A stretch of 37,853 nucleotides of DNA from Bacteroidales bacterium. GTDB lineage: Bacteria > Bacteroidota > Bacteroidia > Bacteroidales > UBA7960. The DNA lies in the NCBI GenBank assembly GCA_012521995.1, contig JAAYLH010000012.1:1-37853 (forward strand), given 5' to 3'. This document shows, piece after piece, positions 34,301 to 37,853 of this stretch; positions within the stretch are counted from its first letter, which is position 1; every line of letters starts with the position of its first letter. The notes under the pieces were generated by a model. It was not told the origin of the DNA. It worked only from the letters and a program-made list of their open reading frames with translations, and made no database searches. The translations under genes and the position numbers were made by a program.

Positions 34301-37300
34301 TTCCACCGACGGCGGGCTTACCTGGTCATCAAACAACACGCTCAGATTGTATGACAACGCCGGTTCAGCCTTTGTTATGAATGACATTTCCCATACCGGT
34401 GAAACCGTTTTCATTAATCTTTCAGATTATAGCGGAATCGTTAAGGTAGCCTTCTATGGAGAATCGACCGCCTCCAATGCCGATAATGACATTTACGTGG
34501 ACAATGTAAGCGTTCAGGAAGTACCCGAAAATCCCGTCTTTGCCTTAACGCCCCTTTCTTGGGACTTTGGCGATGCAGAGGTTGGAGTTGCTTCACCTGT
34601 CCGTACATTTACCATTTCGAATGCAGGCCCCGGCACGCTGGTAGTGAACGCACCTGTTCTTGACAACAATGAAGGATTCACCCTTACTTTTGCCGCTGAA
34701 GATTTCCCCGCAGAGCTTAGCGGTTCAGAAACAGTAACTTTCACTGTTGGGTTTGAACCCGGAGATGTAGGGCCCTTTACCGGTGAAATTTCCATTGGAT
34801 ACAATGATGGAACCACAAATACAGCTACCGTAGCCCTGACTGGCAACGGCATCGTAAGACCTGCAGGTTCAACCTGTGCCAACCCATATGTGATAGCTTC
34901 TCTTCCCTTGGTTGACTTTGAAGGCGACACCGAGCCCATGGGAGATGATTATTCAAGTACCTGGATTACACCTACTTCATCTTACCTTAATGGTAATGAT
35001 ATGGTGTTCCAATTCACACTCGATGAGCCAGGCTACCTGAGTGCGAACATGACTTCAGCCAATTCATGGATTGGCATGTTTATCCTTGAAGATTGCCCTG
35101 ATGCTGAAACACCTGCAGAGGTCATTCGTTCAGCTACTTCTTCAGGAAGCACCGTTTCTTTCACCGACCAGTACATGGAAGCAGGCACTTATTTTGCCAT
35201 CGTTTCCTCTTACCCCTCACCCCAGTTTATTACCTTTACTCTTAACATGACCTTTAACGCAGGGTATACGGCAACTTTTGTTATTGAAGATGAGGAAGAA
35301 GTTCCTGTTCTTGACGCAGTTGTTACCCTGGCTGAGGTGACCAATCCCGCCGGCGATTATGTTTTCACAGCCTTGATGCCTGGCACCTATGCCTATACCG
35401 TAGTTAAGGAAGGCTACTTCATCGTAAGCGGAGAAGCTGTTGTGGTTGATGCCGATATTACAATCCCGGTTGTATTGGTTGAAACGCCTGACATTCCAGT
35501 TATTATTGCGATTACCCCTGTTGATGACGTCAATGTTGAGTATGGTACACTGGAAGCCGACGCTATTGCAGGCCTGGCACCCACCACCACCATTACCGAC
35601 AGCAACAACGATACCCATGTTGTTACCCTTAGTTGGACCATCGCCGATTATGACGGTGAGGTTGCAGGCCCATACACTGCCACAGGAACCTTTACCCTTC
35701 CTGAAGGCATTGAACAGCCTGACCCCGCCATTCCGCTGGTGGTTAGTGCAACTGTAACGGTTCTTGAACCCCCTGTCGTAATCGATACCTTCCCCTGGTC
35801 GGAAGACTTTGAACAGGATGACTTCCCACCCAACGGATGGGCCAGTCATAACTTGGATGGCGGAGGACCACAGTGGGCATTAAGCACTTCACAGAACCAC
35901 ACCACTGGTGGAACAAGGTCTGCTTACCACAACTATTCAACTGCATCAGCAGGTAACCAGGATGGCTGGATGGTAACCCCATTGTTGCAACTGCCCAATG
36001 AGGATATGCGCCTGATATTCTGGTCATACAACAGCTTCCCAACCTATTATGGGAACAACAGCGTGTTGATTTCTACCGGAAGCGCCGATCCCACCAGCGA
36101 TGATTTCACTGAGGTATGGACAACAACCGCCGTCACCTCGGCATGGGTTGAGACCATTGTTGATCTGAACGCTTATGCAGGTCAGGAGATCTATATTGCC
36201 TTCCGTTATCAGGGTACTGATGCCCACGCCTGGTATTTTGACGATGTTCTTGTTGAAGCACAACCCGAATACTACACGGTAAGCTTCACCGTAGCAGAAG
36301 ACGTCACCGCTGGTGCTGCCATTGAAGGTGCACAAATCTCTATGACTGGTTATCCCGTTCTTACAACGGATGCCCAGGGTATGGCAACGGTTGACCTGAT
36401 CGATGGCTCATACACCGCCACCATCACCAAATCAGGCTACCAAACCGAAACCGTAGATTTTATTGTTGACGGACAAGACCTGAGCATTGACGTCCTGATG
36501 CTGGATGCCATTATCAATCCGTTTAACCTCACGGTAACCACAGAAGGCCTTGAAGCCGGTGAGGCTCACCTGAGCTGGAATGAGACCTCAGTATTGCTTG
36601 AAGATGATTTCGAAGGTTACCCAAGCTTTGCCCTCGATCTGAGCCCATGGACCGTTTATGAGGAAACTGGCCACCTAACCTATACGATTGAAAACACTAC
36701 CTTCCCCAATCAGGGACTGGCCTTTGGTTACATTATTTTCGATCCTTCGGGAACCACTCCTCCGCTCACAAGCACGGGTTACGAAGCATACTCAGGAACC
36801 AAGTATGCTGCCCACTTTGCACAAACCACGGGTCCTGATAATAGCTGGCTCGTTACCCCGCAACTGAGCATTGGCGAAAACATGGTCTTCAAGTTTATGG
36901 GTAAATCCATTACTGCCAACTACGGCCTCGAGCGATTCAATGTTTATGTCTCGACTACTGGCAACGCCATCTCTGATTTCGTGAAAATTTCAGAAGGAAC
37001 CTATCTGGAAGCCCCTGTGGCCTGGACCGAGTATTCATACGACCTCAGCGATTATGCCGGTGAAGATGTGTACCTCGCCATCCAGTGTGTTTCCAATGAT
37101 GCGTTCATGCTTATGGTGGATGATGTATTTATTGGCACGCCTGAAGCCCCGCTGACAAAGACCTTCACAGGCTTCAACATTTACCTCGACGACATGAACA
37201 CCCCCGTGGCAACAGTTACCGACACCGAGTACTTGTTTACAGAACTTGAGGGAGGTACCTATACCGCCGGCGTTCAGTCTGTTTACACCACAGGCGTTTC

Positions 37301-37829
37301 CGAGATTGTTACAATTGATTTCGAAGTGGAAGGTATGATTATCCCAACCTACACTGTCACCTTCGAAGTAACCGATGAAGATGAAAATCCAATCACCGAT
37401 GCTGTAATTACCCTTGAAAGTAATGCAAACGATGCTGGCGATTACGTCTTCGCAAACCTTGAAACCGGTACTTATTCATACCTGGTTGAGAAAGAAGGTT
37501 ATTTTGATGCAACAGGCGAAGTTGTGGTTACCGATGAAGATGTTCTGGTTACTGTAACGCTGATCATCGACGACACAGGCATGCCCGGACAAGGATCAGA
37601 TCAACTCAAAATCTATCCTGTACCTGCCCAAACTACCCTGTACATTACTTCACCTGAGGTGATCCGCAACCTGCGCATCATCGATATGCTGGGTCAGGTA
37701 GCCTATGCTACCAGCACCGTTGGTTTGTCGCACGAAGTGAATGTAAGCGAATTTAAGTCAGGCATCTACTTTGTCCAGATCCTTACCGATAAAGGAATGG
37801 AGACCCGCAGAATCCAGGTACAGAAATAA
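31317..37829 (+). CDS. Giant mosaic surface protein with T9SS type A sorting domain
   Basis: 2170-residue secreted protein, a probable SprA/T9SS client. Signal peptide 1-27 (LLLLISFNGWGQ). Domains in order, approximate: jelly-roll-like 30-175; chitobiase-C-like 181-258 (SPNGGSFYAPVEV, YYTIDGTDP); DUF5689/OB-like 260-450; DUF4623-like propeller 451-767; choice-of-anchor D 774-881; choice-of-anchor J 882-1071; second anchor D 1074-1181; PPC-like 1185-1314; carboxypeptidase-regulatory-like repeat A 1316-1390; Ig-like 1395-1483; second anchor J 1492-1648; repeat B 1652-1731; fibronectin-III-like halves around a third anchor J 1733-2006; repeat C 2012-2085; sorting domain 2097-2170 (LKIYPVPAQ, then GIYFVQI). 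No catalytic domain is recognised, so adhesion or carbohydrate binding is likely. The start at 31317 gives the signal peptide. The DNA is visibly more AT-rich than sprA. Confidence 0.85.
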   Translation: MKRKLQLAIPWFMALLLLISFNGWGQGTEDFEGSSLPGSYSDGTFVGSGGITWTYVHARNVDTYPIDGEGIMLRRSDEPSSLSATIPGGIGDFSVDTRKAYTGNTQRKLELVINGNVIAQHEPVFADGADATVVPFVVNDINISGDVSLTLRMYGATGNQQIILDNISWTAPAEITQVATPTISPNGGSFYAPVEVAISTLTEDASIYYTIDGTDPDATATLYTAPFTLSEGATVKAIGIKAGLDNSSIASAAFTFPAVTDMATIAELRAGLTDGTAYRLTGQALITAMDNFNNRKFIQDASGAIMIFDSNGIIDSDYSVGDKMQNVTGTLTLANNMLRFIPVADPGAAVSTGNPVTPTVFTIDALTTDDQAKLVTLRNVSFTSAGNFSTGQNYTLTDGTNELVLRTDFFSADYIGTAIPTTPQSITGVIIQYNAALQVVPRNLADMVTEPYSPYFQFSTATDNVPTWFGANRGIAVHGNHLLVAKQSPVTIQVLDRFSGLDAGTLNVTGIDGGFWAVNDIGVTEDGVILAANGTLSPTGGNFKVYQVSSDPGVAPVLAIDFDVSGFTAVRLGDKITVVGSVAEGTAALYAADGSENRVFKWSITEGVGGNLVIGEPEIIPITSRGGSNVVAPLPNGNFYYTGTGIGILKYSAEGVLLGSVPTTVAPTGTTGLKYLGTEGSDDIIAVYNYGSADGYIRVIRVPNGMPANASLMFKTPVLGPNNSAGNGDLAFAPNADGVNADLYVLDTSDGIGGYKTNNLNLVFPDYSEPGDAVFAVSPTSRDFGTVLLGATSAEQTFTISNTGAGTITINPTDIVLSGADAAEFVFSNITETAVLDLNESVTFTVAFAPQSEGAKSALITINDNLGEKVLHEISLNGLGVDPTLYPPFTQDFNTTPFPPEFWTRFTGMLAETSSLTSTTSGWVHGKFGYIGTENNAARLNIYGSSRNYWIVTPPIDLGDGSTDYELVFDLSLNKWNTANPPDMNGTDDKFAIIISTDGGLTWSSNNTLRLYDNAGSAFVMNDISHTGETVFINLSDYSGIVKVAFYGESTASNADNDIYVDNVSVQEVPENPVFALTPLSWDFGDAEVGVASPVRTFTISNAGPGTLVVNAPVLDNNEGFTLTFAAEDFPAELSGSETVTFTVGFEPGDVGPFTGEISIGYNDGTTNTATVALTGNGIVRPAGSTCANPYVIASLPLVDFEGDTEPMGDDYSSTWITPTSSYLNGNDMVFQFTLDEPGYLSANMTSANSWIGMFILEDCPDAETPAEVIRSATSSGSTVSFTDQYMEAGTYFAIVSSYPSPQFITFTLNMTFNAGYTATFVIEDEEEVPVLDAVVTLAEVTNPAGDYVFTALMPGTYAYTVVKEGYFIVSGEAVVVDADITIPVVLVETPDIPVIIAITPVDDVNVEYGTLEADAIAGLAPTTTITDSNNDTHVVTLSWTIADYDGEVAGPYTATGTFTLPEGIEQPDPAIPLVVSATVTVLEPPVVIDTFPWSEDFEQDDFPPNGWASHNLDGGGPQWALSTSQNHTTGGTRSAYHNYSTASAGNQDGWMVTPLLQLPNEDMRLIFWSYNSFPTYYGNNSVLISTGSADPTSDDFTEVWTTTAVTSAWVETIVDLNAYAGQEIYIAFRYQGTDAHAWYFDDVLVEAQPEYYTVSFTVAEDVTAGAAIEGAQISMTGYPVLTTDAQGMATVDLIDGSYTATITKSGYQTETVDFIVDGQDLSIDVLMLDAIINPFNLTVTTEGLEAGEAHLSWNETSVLLEDDFEGYPSFALDLSPWTVYEETGHLTYTIENTTFPNQGLAFGYIIFDPSGTTPPLTSTGYEAYSGTKYAAHFAQTTGPDNSWLVTPQLSIGENMVFKFMGKSITANYGLERFNVYVSTTGNAISDFVKISEGTYLEAPVAWTEYSYDLSDYAGEDVYLAIQCVSNDAFMLMVDDVFIGTPEAPLTKTFTGFNIYLDDMNTPVATVTDTEYLFTELEGGTYTAGVQSVYTTGVSEIVTIDFEVEGMIIPTYTVTFEVTDEDENPITDAVITLESNANDAGDYVFANLETGTYSYLVEKEGYFDATGEVVVTDEDVLVTVTLIIDDTGMPGQGSDQLKIYPVPAQTTLYITSPEVIRNLRIIDMLGQVAYATSTVGLSHEVNVSEFKSGIYFVQILTDKGMETRRIQVQK

Positions 37830-37853
37830 CCTGGATTGCTGATTCTTATAAAG

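Overview
The window looks like a chromosomal segment of a type IX secretion (T9SS)-bearing Bacteroidota, probably class Bacteroidia. The evidence is a full-length SprA, a protein with a C-terminal T9SS sorting domain, Bacteroidota-style promoter -7 boxes (TAnnTTTG) ahead of many genes, few Shine-Dalgarno sequences, and typical Bacteroidota families (DUF5362, viroplasmin-type RNase H, fused DAHP synthase-chorismate mutase). Species cannot be fixed from sequence alone. I see no insertion sequence, phage, CRISPR array or resistance gene.

Layout. 1-2.1 kb: a double retropepsin-like aspartyl protease and a DUF5362 membrane protein on the minus strand. 2.2-4.1 kb: a DUF1847 cysteine-rich protein, a gene-free stretch with RNA-like structure, and a short-chain dehydrogenase gene broken by one in-frame TAA. 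4.3-7.8 kb: exodeoxyribonuclease III, an OmpA-type lipoprotein with a strong terminator, and malic enzyme. 7.9-15.8 kb: ruvA, with a perfect 10-bp inverted repeat in its leader, then the 2406-residue SprA translocon gene. 15.8-16.2 kb: the gap between converging genes, holding an array of ten 11-bp units. 16.2-17.8 kb (minus): an NAD-dependent epimerase and a [4Fe-4S] CysH-type reductase. 18.0-20.4 kb: a secreted metalloprotease-like protein with a beta-helix-like tail. 20.6-23.4 kb: aroG-type DAHP synthase/chorismate mutase, thiL and RNase H in one tight operon, closed by a two-way terminator shared with tRNA-Phe. 23.9-30.8 kb: an envelope-biogenesis cluster (beta-barrel OMP, TPR lipoprotein, LptC, CorC/HlyC, PpiD/SurA-like foldase) closed by a very strong terminator. 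31.3-37.8 kb: a 2170-residue mosaic surface protein with a T9SS sorting domain.

How the genes fit together. SprA is the outer-membrane channel of T9SS and the final giant protein is a likely client. The LptC-to-PpiD cluster supplies lipopolysaccharide transport and outer-membrane protein folding. The rest is mainly housekeeping: repair and recombination, aromatic amino acid, thiamine and sulfur metabolism.

The observations I would check first are the 11-bp periodic array at 15919-16028, the inverted repeat in the ruvA leader, the nonsense codon in the dehydrogenase, the possible small RNA near 2.98-3.14 kb, and the unusual zinc motif of the metalloprotease. None of these amounts to a demonstrated new system.
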